The notes under the pieces are model-generated. The model had not been told where the DNA came from, searched no databases, and saw nothing but the letters and a program-made list of their open reading frames with translations. Both the position numbers and the translations under genes were made by a program. Below are positions 11,992-24,174 of a stretch of 64,000 bases of DNA, piece by piece. Every line of letters begins with the position of its first letter. Position 1 is the first letter of the stretch. Source of the DNA: Sphaeramia orbicularis (lineage: Eukaryota > Chordata > Actinopteri > Kurtiformes > Apogonidae); contig NC_043966.1 in the NCBI RefSeq assembly GCF_902148855.1, positions 29,320,647 through 29,384,646 of the forward strand, given 5' to 3'.

Positions 11992-12956
11992 GCGCGTTCT
12001 GTGATGCTGCGCTCTGATTGGCTGACGTTCCGTGACACTGCGCCCTCATTGGCTGGTGTTCTGTGACGCTGCGCTCTCATTGGCTGACATTCTGTGATGC
12101 TGCGCTCTCATTGGCTGACATTCTGTGACACTCCGCTCTGATTGGTTGATGTTCTGTGACGCTACACTCTCATTGGCTGGCGTTCTGTGACGCTGCGCAC
12201 TCATTGGCTGGCGTTCTGTGACGCTTCGCTCTCATTGGCTGGCGTTCTGTGACGTTGCGCTTTCATTGGCTGACGTTCTGTAATGCTGCGCTCTGATTGG
12301 TTAATGTTCTGTGATGCTACGCTCTGATTGGTTGATGTTCTGCGACGCTGCGCTCTCATTGGCTGACGTTCTGTGATGCTGCGCTCTCATTGGCTGACGT
12401 TCTGTGACGCTTCGCTCTCATTGGCTGGCGTTCTGTGACGTTGCGCTTTCATTGGCTGATGTTCTGTAATGCTGCGCTCTGATTGGTTGATGTTCTGTGA
12501 TGCTACGCTCTGATTGGTTGATGTTCTGTGATGCTTCGCTCTGATTGGCTGACGTTCTTTGACACAGCGATCTCATTGGCTGATGTTCTGTGACGCTGCG
12601 CTCTCATTGGCTGACGTTCTGTGACGCTGCGCTCTCATTGGCTGGCGTTCTGTGACGCTGCGCTCTGATTGGTTGATGTTCTGTGATGCTACGCTCTGAT
12701 TGGTTGATGTTCTGTGACGCTGCGCTCTCATTGGCTGATGTTCTGTGATGCTCTGCTCTGACTGGCTTATGTTCTGTGACGCTACGCTTTGATTGGTTGA
12801 TGTTCTGTGACGCTTCGCTCTGATTGGCTGATGTTCTGTGACACTGCGCTCTCATTGGCTGACCTTCTGTGACGCTGCGCTCTCATTGGCTGGTGTTCTG
12901 TGACACTGCACTCTGATTGTTTGATTTTCTGCGACGCTCCGCTCTCATTGGCTGCT
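11992..12956. repeat. 31-bp minisatellite of about 31 copies with CCAAT and TGACG motifs
   Basis: The spacing between successive ATTGGCTG or ATTGGTTG words is 31 bp across almost 1 kb. Each unit has an inverted CCAAT box in the context CT(C/G)ATTGG(C/T)TG and a GTTCTGTGA(C/T)G word, plus several CpGs in an otherwise AT-rich spacer. It lies about 0.5 kb upstream of the IGT2 5' UTR exon and between two divergent genes. Open frames across it are artefacts of the repeat. Confidence 0.9.
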
Positions 12957-13418
12957 CAAAACAAATAAATGAATGAATGAAAAAAAGCCTGTTTTGTTTA
13001 AAGTCATGGCTTCCTGGTGCTTTTTAAGGCTACAAACTCAAAAAAGACTCTTCTAGCTAATTTGCCAAAGCCCATGTTCCTTTGACTTTAATAAAAGAGG
13101 CCTCAAATCATCGCAACTTTCACCGCAATTTTTTGGAAAAGCTGCCACAAAGTCAGGCATATTAGGCCGCAACAATCAAAAAATCCCGCGAAATCCTGCA
13201 GGGACTGACACAGTATGTAGGCAGAGCGATGTAGTTCCGTGTTTGTCCTGTGGAGGGCAGTAAACGCACTACAGCTTCCATTCTGTCCAAACGAAGAAGC
13301 TGAAGAAGAAGAAGCTGAAGGAGAAAGACACCACCCCTTCTGTGTTTTACCCTCTATCCTCATGGTTAAGACATCCAAAGCCGGCTGTAACAGAAAATAA
13401 AGCCTTCCTTTTTTGACA

Positions 13419-13530
13419 GTATGTAGACAGTCTGTTTGCTTTCTTGTTTTCGTGTTGTGCTTAATTCAGTTTTGTCATAAGATCAAACTTGAATGAACGT
13501 GATGACCGTGTTATTCTCTTTTTTCCTCAG
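13419..13530 (+). promoter_or_regulatory. IGT2 5' UTR intron
   Basis: A leader exon ends GACA at 13418. The donor is GTATGTAGAC, and the acceptor CAG at 13528-13530 sits directly before GACATG. The same arrangement occurs in IGT3 (27165-27260), IGT4 (36615-36721) and IGT5 (45899-46005, GTCATG), with the leader exon ending GACA in IGT2, 3 and 5 and TACA in IGT4. This conservation is strong evidence for a real 5' UTR exon and fixes the start codons. Confidence 0.7.
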
Positions 13531-13533
13531 GAC

Positions 13534-16500
13534 ATGCTGTTCCTCTGTCTGACTTTGTCTGTTTTCCCTTTTGGTAAGTATCTGTACAACCTCAGAAAAT
13601 AATATCATGCTTTGTTTTTACAATTTACTGTTATTTAGTACATTTACAGCTGAATTTACTGCTCTGTTCCTGGGCCTGTGCAACAGGCGCAGCAATAACA
13701 AACCATGAGTTGTGTTAGCAGCTGGAAAGTTAAATATGTGTAGACTGACACTTAAAAAGTGGATAGTGTCAAAACAAGCCACACGAAGATAGTTTAACTT
13801 AAAAGCATCTTTTTAAATTGAAATTTTTTTAACTGAATTTTTGATCAGAACAGTCACAAACTAAATGTAACTGCACAGACCAAACAAGACAGGGCTACAG
13901 TGCCAAAAGGTTTACACTAAAGAAAACATCTAGGTTAAAAGTAGTGAAACTTTACTAAGTTTGAGTCACTAATATAGAAAAATTAAGTCAGAATTGCTGG
14001 TCGACTGTAGTGTCCCAGCAACAGTCTCGGGTCAAAATGTGAAATTCTGAGACTTAATGAGAGCATGGGTTTGTCCCAGACTCCAGATCTACTTCAAAAC
14101 ACTGTCTACACATTATAATACACTCAGTTTACAGGCTCTTCTTAGTGGAAGATTTATAAATCTATTGTAGAAATGTACCTAAACCAATATATGTATAATA
14201 ACGCTTTATCATATACATTACATTGAAAACATCAGCTAACCTGCACATTGGTCATTTATTTTCCAATTCATTTTGTTAAAGTATGTACGATTTACTACAT
14301 TTAGTCTCTGAGGCAGATCATTTTTAAAAACATTGTTGACAAGTCGCATCAGCACAAAGTCTATTCATGACTGTACAAAAAGAACACATAAATAAATGAG
14401 TAAACAAAGATAATCCTTAAAGTCCAATCAAAGACTAGAATTTATGTATATATGCAAAATAAATAAATACAGTTAGAGTAAACTTTAAACAATTAGGAAA
14501 TACATCAAGAGCACAAATAGTGCCACAGCAAAATTTGACTCTTTTTGCACATTTTTGCCTTTAACAAACTCTAAAAAGTCCCTCCAGAGAAATATTATTC
14601 TATGTCGTTTTGAAATTTTGCTATTATTAGTTGAAATGATGCATTATCTAATGTAAAACCTATAAGGGCTAAGGAAAATGCACATTTGGAAGTATCTGGC
14701 AAATATAATTTTTCCAAAAGTCAACCAAATTGATTCAGGTACAAGTACATTTATCCAACCTTGAACTGTTTTAGTGACCTTGCTCCAAAAAGGCGAAACT
14801 AGGGGGCAAGCCCACATTGTACAAATAAAGGAACCTTCATGGCTTTTACATTTCCAACACCAATTATTAAGTAGTACACTCGTTTTATGATGACAAACAT
14901 GAGTAAGATAACAGCAATGGAGTGTATTATATGTAAATTTTCCTCAAGCATGTAGCCTAGCAAACCAGCCTACACCTGAATAGTATTCCAAACATGGTTT
15001 TCAATGTTACAGTTTAATTCATTTCTCCAGATAAATCTTTCACCGTGGCTATAAATGGCATCAGTATCCATCTTATTGAAGGTGGAAAAGAAAAGCATTC
15101 ATTAAATTTCTGACATTTTCTGGTCACCACTGTGCAATTTGCTTAATTTTCTTACTGTAATTTTTTTCACTATGACCATATCTAGAGTTTCTATAGGGCA
15201 GATAAGATATATTTTTGGTTATTATTTTTTTCATTTGTGTTTCTACCAAATGATCATCAGGCACAGATGAGATGACTGAGATGTTTTGTGTCTCTCCCAC
15301 CTTAATAACTCCTCTCTCTGTCCCTTCTTCACTTCTATTTCTCCAATCAAAGTTTTATCAAACACTCTAAAAGAAGCGTGCTATGGAGGCCAATATAACT
15401 TGCCTCCTGAATATGCACCTCCTCTTTTCCACGGAGATCTTTTCTTCACTTCAAGCAACACAGGAGTCAGAAGGCTTGTGAGCAATGATGATGGGGTGAG
15501 CAGTTTCTGTTGATACAATTCATATAATTACCAATAACGCAATGATATTCATGCAAAACTGTTGTTAAAATCATGGAAAACAGGTCTTGAATCACAGATT
15601 AATTTGTCCTAAGTGAATGTATTTATGTTGTTCACATTTACAGGTAAAGGACGCACGCTTCGTATCTTCCTTTGGCATTGGACTTACAATACAAGATTTG
15701 ACAGAACAAGATAATGGAGTTTTCTCAGTGTCTTATCCTAATAGTAACAGAGAGGTCAATGTCATCACACTGAAGGTTCTAGGTGAAAAACTTACACTGA
15801 GCCAAAGAATTTAAAAAGTCTGTTGCATCTGAAAACTTTTGCAGAAAGAAGTAGCACTATTACCTATCTATCATTATATTTTCTGTATTTGCTTTTTCAG
15901 ATTGTGTCGAACCACGAAAAGTCTATTATGGAAGTATCTTCTCATTCATGATTCCCTTTGGAGCTGAACGTTTAGAGTTCACTCCATCTAGTGAACTGGA
16001 TCAGGTGACAGTCCGCTGGGATCACACTGGCACGAAGGGAGGCAGGGGATCAGTGACCAGACACTACTGGGAGATAACTGACACCACCCAGAAAGACACT
16101 GGTTACTACAAGTTCAGAGGAAAACATAACAAATTGCTGGCTTGGAGGAAGCTTTTGGTAGAAGGTGATGAAAGAAGCTACACGTATTTTAACATTTTTC
16201 ATTTCTGTCCCTCTGATTAAATGTTCTTATACTGTGCTCTTTATCCACAGAAAATGAAAGACATGTTGATATTGATGAGGGCAGAGAACTCCGCCTAGAT
16301 TATCATGATATTGCTCCCATATGGATGGTTACATTTCAGCCTCTTGGGACACAAAAAAACTATTTATTGATTGTAAGAGGTACTGCTAACTGGAATCCAG
16401 AACCATTTGAAGGAAGAGTTGACTTTAGGGGCACTTCTATAGCCATTAGTTCTGTAGAATATCAAGACTCTGGCACCTATGAGTTCATAGACTCAAAAGG

Positions 16501-19500
16501 CTGCGTGGCCCTGCGTGTGACGGTGGAGGTGACCAATGGTGAGTAATAACAACTATTAATCATGTAAACCTCTTAAAGCAAAGGATAACATTTGTGTTTA
16601 ACAAAATAACAATACACCATCTCATACAGTTGTAGCCCCACTAAGTCGTTCCTTCTAACTCTCTGTCAGTGTGTGATGGTGTATTTATCTGCAGAGATCC
16701 TGCTATTGTCTACTTTCCTCTTGTTTAACTATGTTTACGATGTTTCTCAGCATCAGTCTTTGAGCAGTGAGTTTGTGCCTCCAGTCAGTCAGTGAAAGCA
16801 TTGACTGACTGGAAGTGTGTCTGGAGAACAACATTAAAAAAAGTTTCTTCTGGTTTATTCTGCTCTTCTCGTCATTGCTCGGCTTATGGTGTGGTACAAT
16901 TCTGTCTAAGAGAGACCTGTATAAATATCGAAGCAACCAGTGACATGTATCAGTCAAGAGTAACATTTTGATTATAAGTTTTGCAAACTCTCCTCAATAA
17001 GTCTGTTTTGTTTTAACAGTAGACTTTCCATCCTGGGTATATGCGCTTTCATTTGCTGGTGTTCCCTTTGGGGCGATTTGCTGCTGTTATTGTGTAAAAA
17101 GTTTTCGTAAAAAGAGCTCCTCTAAAAGAAACAACCCTAATCCTGAGATGACAGCAGCACCAACACCTGCAACCGCTGTGCATTACCATGTAAGTGTGTC
17201 AGATGAAGGAAGTATTAAGTAATTATTCAAACCGACTCTGTGGCATTTTTATGTGAATATCATGGTTTATTTGCAGGATACGACTCAACCTACAGGCCCT
17301 GGTCAGTCTGGCACCTCAGTGCCCGTGAACCTCCCTGCCTGGAGAGAACAAAGATCTACCTCTGGTGGTCCACAAGTGAGTGGAAAACAGATCTGTGACT
17401 TTTTTTTTTTTTTTTTAACAGCTTATAACCTGTATATTATTAACCCCTTTTCCGACGCAGTAACTTTTTAAATTTACCTTTTGTAATTTATTTGAAAAAC
17501 CTCGCCATGTTTCCACTGAAATTACCCATGGAAAATACTTTCTCTCAATTCCAAAGAGAATCATAAATTTTTTCACCAAACTTGCTGCACTTTACACTGT
17601 ACAGCCCAAAATATAAAAATAATAACACTTGAATTCATTGTCTCAATGCTTATACTCAATGTACCATTTATGTAATGAATGTGCTAGTACAATTCAATTC
17701 TCTCACTGCACCTTGCTTTGCCAGATTAACATTTTAGTGTTACTCCTTAAGTCATTAATGAGGTGTATAAAGCTCACAGGGTCTTGAAGCAGCTGGTTTT
17801 ATTGTCCTACCTCTGACACGTTGTTTTAATCTATGACACACACATGTAAATCAGCCGTTGTCCTTCTCAGCTCTGTTTAAAAAAGGTGACCTCAAAGTCA
17901 TAAAAAAATAACCAACCCATCTTAAATGGTCTGTCCTGGCCAAGGTTTTGGAAACACTCAAGAGTTATCATTAAAAATTCCGTTATTCTAATTAAAAAAA
18001 CACAGCTCAACTACAGCTACATTAATAGAAGTAAGTGCTTTAATTGAAGCTCTTGACAGTAACCAGCCCTGTGAAGCTCTATTCACTGATTATATTCAAA
18101 CCATACAGACCAAAGTAAAAGTAAATGAATGAAATTATGCTAGTATCAGTAAGAAGTACCACTATCTGATTTTTGTGAGAGTCAGAGAAGGGTTTTGCAA
18201 TCTTTTAATTATCGTTTTTGTTTAATTGCAGGATTCAACTCAACATCCAGTCCCTAGTGCCTCTGCTGCCCCAAATATATCAGCTTTCTCTGACCTGCCA
18301 ATGAATCCCCCCACCTATATGGAAGCTATGTCTGATGGTCCACCAGTAGGTGTCAAACATATGTGCCTCTTTTATTAAGACCTGATAAATGTCCTCCTGT
18401 TCCCAGCACTGACTTTTTTTCCTCTTGTACAGACATACGAATCAGTGAACTTCAGTCCGAGCCCACCGCAGCCTGAGGTACCCGAACATATATCTTTCTC
18501 TCTAAACACATGACATGTTGAGGCACCTTGTTTAATCTGATATAGATTTATATGCATTTAGCCTTAAGTCAAACATTTAGCTATATGTTTTGGGTTTACT
18601 TAAGTAGCCTCTTACACCGGTTCCATTTGTGTTGCCGTGGTAATACTCCGCGATGCAGATAGCAATATACACATGCTATACATCCACATAACCAGAAGAA
18701 CGTGAATTAAAAGCTAGACAAAATGAGTTGTCGGGCAACAGAGCACAACTCAAACAATAAATACATAAATGGGAAAATATCTAAAACCACTTTACAGTCT
18801 GAGACCAGCAAATGTCATGAATAATTTAATAAAACAAAATACTGCTACAGCATTCATTGGAGCGCTAAGCTAACACTAAGCAGATACAACATAGTATAAT
18901 ATATCTGCTGCTAAAACTCACTGAATGAGAAAATAAAGGTTGCATTATGAAGCAATGATTATGAATGTTGTCTTCCAGTTGCTGTTTTCTGATCCTACCT
19001 TGATTATGTATTAATGAAGCTTCTGCTATCGGCTAATGCATTGTTTTGTGTTACATTTAAAATGATTCCCACAAGCAACAAATGGCCCAGGGTTGAATAG
19101 GTCAACCTGAGACAGATTCTTCTGATTTACACTGTCCTTGTTTCACAAATATGAAAGTAGGAAGCGAAGTTTCCATGACCCACAGACCAACAATGGCACA
19201 TTTATTTACTAATTTACAAAGAGGTGCTTTCAGTAAAGGATGCATCGTGTGTCTTGCAGTTAAACTGTTTATTCATAAGGGAGAATTTTTCAATCTGGGA
19301 GAAGGTGATGTTAATATTATATCTCTTGATAGTTGTTTTAACAAAACAGAAATAGTTTCTTGCTCTGTCACTGACTACCTTTGACATGTGAAAATTTCAG
19401 ATTCATCCACTCACTGTCTTATCACACCTTTGCCTTTCTCTGGTTCACGCTCCTTTCAGGCTGCAGCTGGAGGCTCTGATTTCATCTCCTCGGACTCTGA

Positions 19501-19603
19501 ACCAAAGTTTGATGTGGAAGAGTCTGCCAGTCCTTCTGCTGCCCCCCTCAGCTCAGATACAACCTGTGATGTGTATACCTCTGATAAGTTCAACTTTTTG
19601 TAA
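13534..19603 (+). CDS. IGT2: three-Ig-domain type I membrane protein, 481 aa
   Basis: Ten exons: 13534-13573, 15353-15495, 15644-15782, 15901-16164, 16251-16538, 17020-17189, 17277-17375, 18232-18345, 18433-18477, 19460-19603; phases agree throughout. Signal peptide starts MLFLCLTLSVF. Ig-like domain 1 (about 22-107) opens ACYGGQY and carries DLTEQDNGVFSV. Domain 2 (108-195) opens DCVEP and ends DTGYYKFRG; domain 3 (196-291) has DSGTYEF. F strands lack the canonical Cys. The transmembrane segment (about 295-315) runs into CCYCV and a basic run KKSSSKR. The tail has four cassettes, including NPPTY (a PPxY, WW-domain-type motif), and ends DVYTSDKFNFL. It has the most complete tail in the cluster: the 18232-18345 cassette is otherwise seen only in a related exon of IGT6. 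Poly-A signals at 19941 and 20086. Function is unknown; membrane receptor or adhesion is inferred. Confidence 0.88.
14320..15090 (-). mobile_element. L1-like LINE fragment (3' end of ORF2) in IGT2 intron 1
   Basis: The minus strand encodes a degraded C-terminal LINE segment with a Cys-rich block (CWKCKSHEGSF, then ACPLVSPFWSKV), typical of the end of fish L1-type ORF2. There are no RT motifs, so it is a 5'-truncated copy. It accounts for much of the long first intron. Boundaries are approximate. Confidence 0.6.
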
Positions 19604-19812
19604 GAGCCATTATGAAAATTGTGAATCAGACAAAATAGTGGGCAGAGTTTTGACACACAATCAAGCTTACTGTGTTTCATAAATGCATTGGGATCAACGT
19701 CATTTGATGCAATTCATTATTAATATTTTTTAAATGTTACAATGTTAATTTCTATTGCATAACTGTACATATTATTTTTTAATATATTTAATATATTTTT
19801 GGGGCATTCTTG

Positions 19813-19815
<3 letters not shown>

Positions 19816-19874
<59 letters not shown>
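19816..19874. repeat. (ATT)n microsatellite
   Basis: Perfect ATT trinucleotide run of about 20 units in the IGT2 3' UTR or flank. It creates the poly-Asn and poly-Tyr open frames on the two strands. Confidence 0.95.
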
Positions 19875-20174
19875 GTGCACTACCAGGTAAGCCACCTTGA
19901 CATCCCAACACTATATACTGATGTTCCTATGAATAATAGGAATAAAGTGTTTTGTTTACTTTTTTCTCAGGCAAGAGGAAAGATGCTGCCTAGAGTATTT
20001 ACTAATGAAATTTATGAGTGATTATATGTAGGTGTGTGTTAAATGTAGCTTATATATACTTGACTTACTTGGATGATGTACACATAATAAAGTTTTCTCA
20101 GGTTTTTTTTAATCTGCCAATGACATGAAATGCAGGCGATTATGTTACAGTGGTCACTAAAATCAGTGACATTT

Positions 20175-20585
20175 CTCATGGAAAACAACAGTCTACCTTC
20201 AGGAAGTCAAGCCAAAACACATAAAGGTGTACTTATTCCTATTGCTTGTCCAAACCATTATTGTGTGCCTTTAGTTTTATATACTGTTTGTATTGTGTGT
20301 TACATGTGTTTTTAGTTTGTTGCTGTTTTATCAACTGGGGCATTTGTAAAGACCTTGTCTTTACAAACTGCCATTGACATAATATGAAATAAATGTCAAA
20401 ATATGAGTTTATGTGATAACTGTGTTTGTTTGTCTGCATTATCTGGGAAGTTGTTACTAAACTATTTGTAATAATTTGTTGAAAACCTACCTGATCTTTG
20501 TTTTGCTTGGTATTAAAGCTCAGTGAGAAGCTGGAGTATCTAAATATCTCACATAATCCTGTCTGAGTCGGTGATCAGGTGGTTG
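20175..20585 (+). repeat. Conserved 3' block of the duplicated unit (IGT2 copy)
   Basis: Begins CTCATGGAAAACAACAGTC, TACCTTCAGG and continues to a TATTAAAGCTCAGTGAGAAG word near 20513. The same ordered words recur downstream of IGT3, 4, 5 and 6, marking the 3' part of the tandem duplication unit (3' UTR or flank). Confidence 0.65.
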
Positions 20586-20847
20586 AGAATGTCAGTCCGC
20601 CTAATGAATTTATAGAATCACAACAATTACACATCTTACTTAAGAACGCTGTATTAAAACATATTTAATGAATGAAAACACAAGCCACTATATTAAATCA
20701 CTGTTCTATATCAGCTTCATTTGTTCATTCACTTTCATATGGTGTTAATTTGTGTAGACTTTTATCCCCCAGCATATAAATAATGGCAAAAAGCATGTTT
20801 GTCATCCCTAGAAAAGCTTTCAGTATTTTATTTTATTTTTTAACTGT

Positions 20848-21190
20848 TTAACCCTTAAAGACCTAAACAGGTTCTAGTGACCAAAAACATCTAATGATCT
20901 AAAATGTTTAATAATTTTCGAACCCCTAATCCTATCAAACCCTGTGATGAACTGGTGACATGTCCAGGGTGTACCCTGCCCTCACCCACAGGTAGCTGTG
21001 ATAGGCTTCAACACCCCCGCCACCCTCTTTAGGACAAAGTGGTTCAGAAGATGAATGAATGAATGAATAATCCTGTCAATACATATAAATAACTCTGGTT
21101 TAATACAGTTTCTCAGCTATTCATTGTCATCAGGTTTGACCCAATTGGACGTTCAGAGGCTCCGTAGTGACCATGGAAACAGTCCTTAGA
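20848..21190. mobile_element. MITE family Q relative with nested SINE-like tail
   Basis: TTAACCCTTAAAGACC start, with internal blocks (TCTAATGATCTAAAATG, then CCCTAATCCTATCAA) matching family Q in inverted order. A foreign block at about 20941-21070 (GATGAACTGGTGACATGTCC ending in GAATGAATGAATGAA) matches the tail of the SINE-like repeat at 62155-62494. The right end of Q is not clear. Confidence 0.45.
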
Positions 21191-21960
21191 TGTTTTTGAA
21201 GTTCAGCTGCACTGGATTTGTTCTTGAAAACCTTTCATCTGTCATCCCAGAGACTTCATCAGTTCTGTTTGCTGGTGGGTGAAAGCAGATTATAAACCTG
21301 TATTGGGGGCGGTTTGTGTAGGTTAGAGTCAAGTGTCAGGGGTTGTAGTAGGGTGATGCTGAGTGTCAGGGTGGTTAGTGGGAACTGTGTTTGAGTTTCA
21401 GGATCGTTGATAAAGGGTGGGTCATTGTCCAAGTCCTTCAGGGGGGCTTGATTGATCTCAGGTGAATCTAGGTATGCAAGGTTGTTTGGGGAGGATGTTC
21501 AAGTTAGAGGTGTACGTTTTTGAAAAGGAGTGCCCCAGACCACCAACACTGTTCAGAGAGGATTTTTTCACTTTCACAAAAATGGCTTCTTTGACTCCTC
21601 ATTCAAAGCACTTGTCTTCTCTGGCCAATATTCAGACATCAATGTCTTCAGAAGAGCGTGTTTTTCCTCCAGATGAAGACAGACTGCAGAGTCTTGGTCT
21701 GAGGTCCAGGCTCTCCTGAGTTGAGCTATGTGTTAATGGAGTGACTATTTGACATTTCCAATGTATAGAACAGTGCACTTCTCACTGCGCTAAATAACCT
21801 GTGCCGTGTTAAGCAGTCTCTCCCTAGGTTTGTCATTAGGATGCACCTGAGCCTGTCTCAGGTTGTTGGTGGGTTTGAAGAATACCTGGATAGTGTGTTG
21901 GTTGAAAATCCTCAGAAGTTTCTCAGAGACTCCAGCTGTGTAAGGATTGATAATGCCTTT
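21191..21960 (-). mobile_element. Penelope-like retroelement relic
   Basis: The minus strand has degraded coding similarity to the GIY-YIG endonuclease end of Penelope-like elements: a block near 21750 resembling LYIGNVK, then LHLEEKHAL, and a VKKSSLN..GGLGHSFS segment near 21500-21550. It is an old, broken, 5'-truncated copy between IGT2 and IGT3. Confidence 0.5.
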
Positions 21961-22060
21961 CCCTTTTAAATAATAATAATATTACAATAAATGATGATAA
22001 ATCAGTTAGTAAAGGTTAGATGTAGACACATTTTCATTTGGAATCATCAGTTCTTGGTCT

Positions 22061-22666
22061 TCAACCCTTTCATGCACAGTGGTCACTCCAGTGGACAGTT
22101 ATTCTACAGCTGTTCTCTTCTATATTCACGGGTTTTGTTGTTTTAGTTCCATATCAGCTAACACACTGGACACTTATGCACCATTCCATAAACTGCAATT
22201 CATCCCATTACTGTTACTTTGCTGTTCTTGAAAAACCTGATCTGCAGTAACATGTTTGAGTGGAAACCAATTGCTAATTGTTATTGGACTGTAATAAACA
22301 CAGGTTTCATTTTTTTTTTTTTTTTTTAAGCAAAAGACTTATTTTTCCATATTATCTCCATGAAGTGAATAATAATTAGTATTAGGGTGTGTTAAAATGT
22401 GAGAAAACATCAGATTCGCAGCATTAAAAATGCTTTTATCGCATAGTTTTCTATATCACTTCTGATATAAGGTTTTAAATACATGTTTCTTTGCTTCAAA
22501 AATTGAATACATGGTGGTCAGCTGAGTGGATATCTTTGTAACTCCTTAAAAAAACAAAACAAAAAAAACTCAATCACATGTTTTTTTTCATGCCTAAAGA
22601 GGAATGAAACCACTCAGGAAAAATATCTTGACTAAGGTTCTCATAATTCATGCATGAAAGGGTTAA
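22061..22666. mobile_element. piggyBac-like MITE family P, copy 1
   Basis: Ends CAACCCTTTCATGCACAG and TTCATGCATGAAAGGGTTAA, inverted to each other. Family members at 27620-28397, 35605-36128 and 46136-46699 share the same ends and internal blocks. Confidence 0.65.
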
Positions 22667-22933
22667 GAATTAAAATGTCATTATGGCTGCATTTCCTAAA
22701 TGTTTAATGCCCTTGAATTAAAGCTAAAAGCCCACACAAAAAACACACTTTGATTGTTTCATTTCTAGCCCCCTGAGTTGGACTGCAGAGGCAAAACGAC
22801 AAGAATAATGTCAGACCAGACGGACACTACAGATGCAGTTGTCTGTATACAGGCCATTTTCACAGTCTTCTGAAGTTAGAAGCATGTCAAAATATAACAG
22901 GATTTGAAGAATGTAAAAAAGCCTTTCCCTATT

Positions 22934-23987
22934 TAACCCTCCGGTATCCCGTCCAGCAAGGCCCTTACTAAGCACCACAATAATAATAATGTCAATGAAT
23001 AATGTCAAAAAAATTTTCATACAGTTTGTTTTTAATTCTTTTACACTTTTTTCTATTTCATCAACTTCAGCCGTAAATAAAAATACCAAATGCTCAATAA
23101 TTGTAACATTTTTTAACCCTTTAAATGCAGTGTTTGTATTGTAAACAAACCATTTTTTTGGATGCAAAAAACACAAAAAATTAACTTTTTTCAATATACT
23201 ACATAAAAAGTAGATTACAAATTATTTGATTTTTGCAGCCTGGCATATGTCAATGATTAACAGCAACATCCGTTAATTTGCATTATTTATTTTTGGTGCT
23301 TCGTCAAATGTTCAAAAATACTAGCATCTGTCACCAAGTACACTAAAATGGCACACCTATAAATCAAACTATTAAATATTATACATTGATTTATTTTTCT
23401 GCTCTAATTTGATTTTATTTTTGTAAATCAAGGTCACCCCTAATCATCATACATATCAAATAATCATTCATTTTACATTTTTTTAATCCTTTAAATGATC
23501 TCTTTTCATCATGATGTCACTACATTTTTTGATGCAAAAAACACAAAATATGTCTTTTGTTTTTTTTTTTTCAAAATACTACATAAAAATTAGATCACAT
23601 ATTATTTGATTTTTGCAGCCTGGCATATGTCAATGATTAACAGCAACATTAACAACGTTAATAAATTCATTTAGACCCTCAGCTCTCAAATGAAGCCCAG
23701 ATATCAGTAAAAGCAGGATTTATGCCTTAATGGCTTTCGGATCAAAAACAGTGGTTATAATGGAAGAAATAGTTTTTGGCACACTTGGGAGACAGATGTT
23801 AGTCCTGTAATTTTCTTCTGTTTACAATGTGCAAATTTGAGTTGATGGCCAGAATTTTAAAGATCATGCACAAATGAACAACTTTTGAATTCTAACCTTA
23901 TTTAAATTGTAAAAAATAATATTAATTTTTTTTAACCCGAAGTGCAAAGTGTGCCTAAAAAGCGCACCCAGATACCGGAGGGTTGAG
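22934..23987. mobile_element. TTAACCCTCCGGTATC-ended non-autonomous DNA element
   Basis: Left end TTTAACCCTCCGGTATCC; right end GATACCGGAGGGTT. Inside, a block of about 115 bp (GATGCAAAAAACACAAAA through TGATTAACAGCAACAT) occurs twice, at about 23158-23270 and 23530-23650. No transposase. The ends again look piggyBac-like. Confidence 0.65.
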
Positions 23988-24126
23988 CATTGTGTTATCA
24001 AACAGAAAACAGTTGTTGAGGACGTAATACCGCCAACGCTAAATCTGACAAATATAAATAAATAAATGCAACAGACAGTTCAGTCAGTATTGAAAATTTG
24101 TTTATAAATAGCCAATGTGTTAGTGC

Positions 24127-24127
<1 letters not shown>

Positions 24128-24170
<43 letters not shown>
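24128..24170. repeat. (ATT)n microsatellite
   Basis: ATT trinucleotide run at the 3' end of the adjacent minus-strand LINE, a usual place for such a tail. Confidence 0.85.
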
Positions 24171-24174
24171 ATAT

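Noticed and set aside
12604-12855. Open frame with repeated NQSEASQN-like peptide
   Set aside because: It is the translation of the 31-bp minisatellite; 31 is not a multiple of three and there is no start context or splice support.
11992-12956. CRISPR-like regular array
   Set aside because: Units are directly contiguous with no unique spacers and the genome is a vertebrate; it is a minisatellite.
19720-20021. Poly-Asn and poly-Tyr ORFs
   Set aside because: Both are products of the (ATT)n microsatellite on the two strands.
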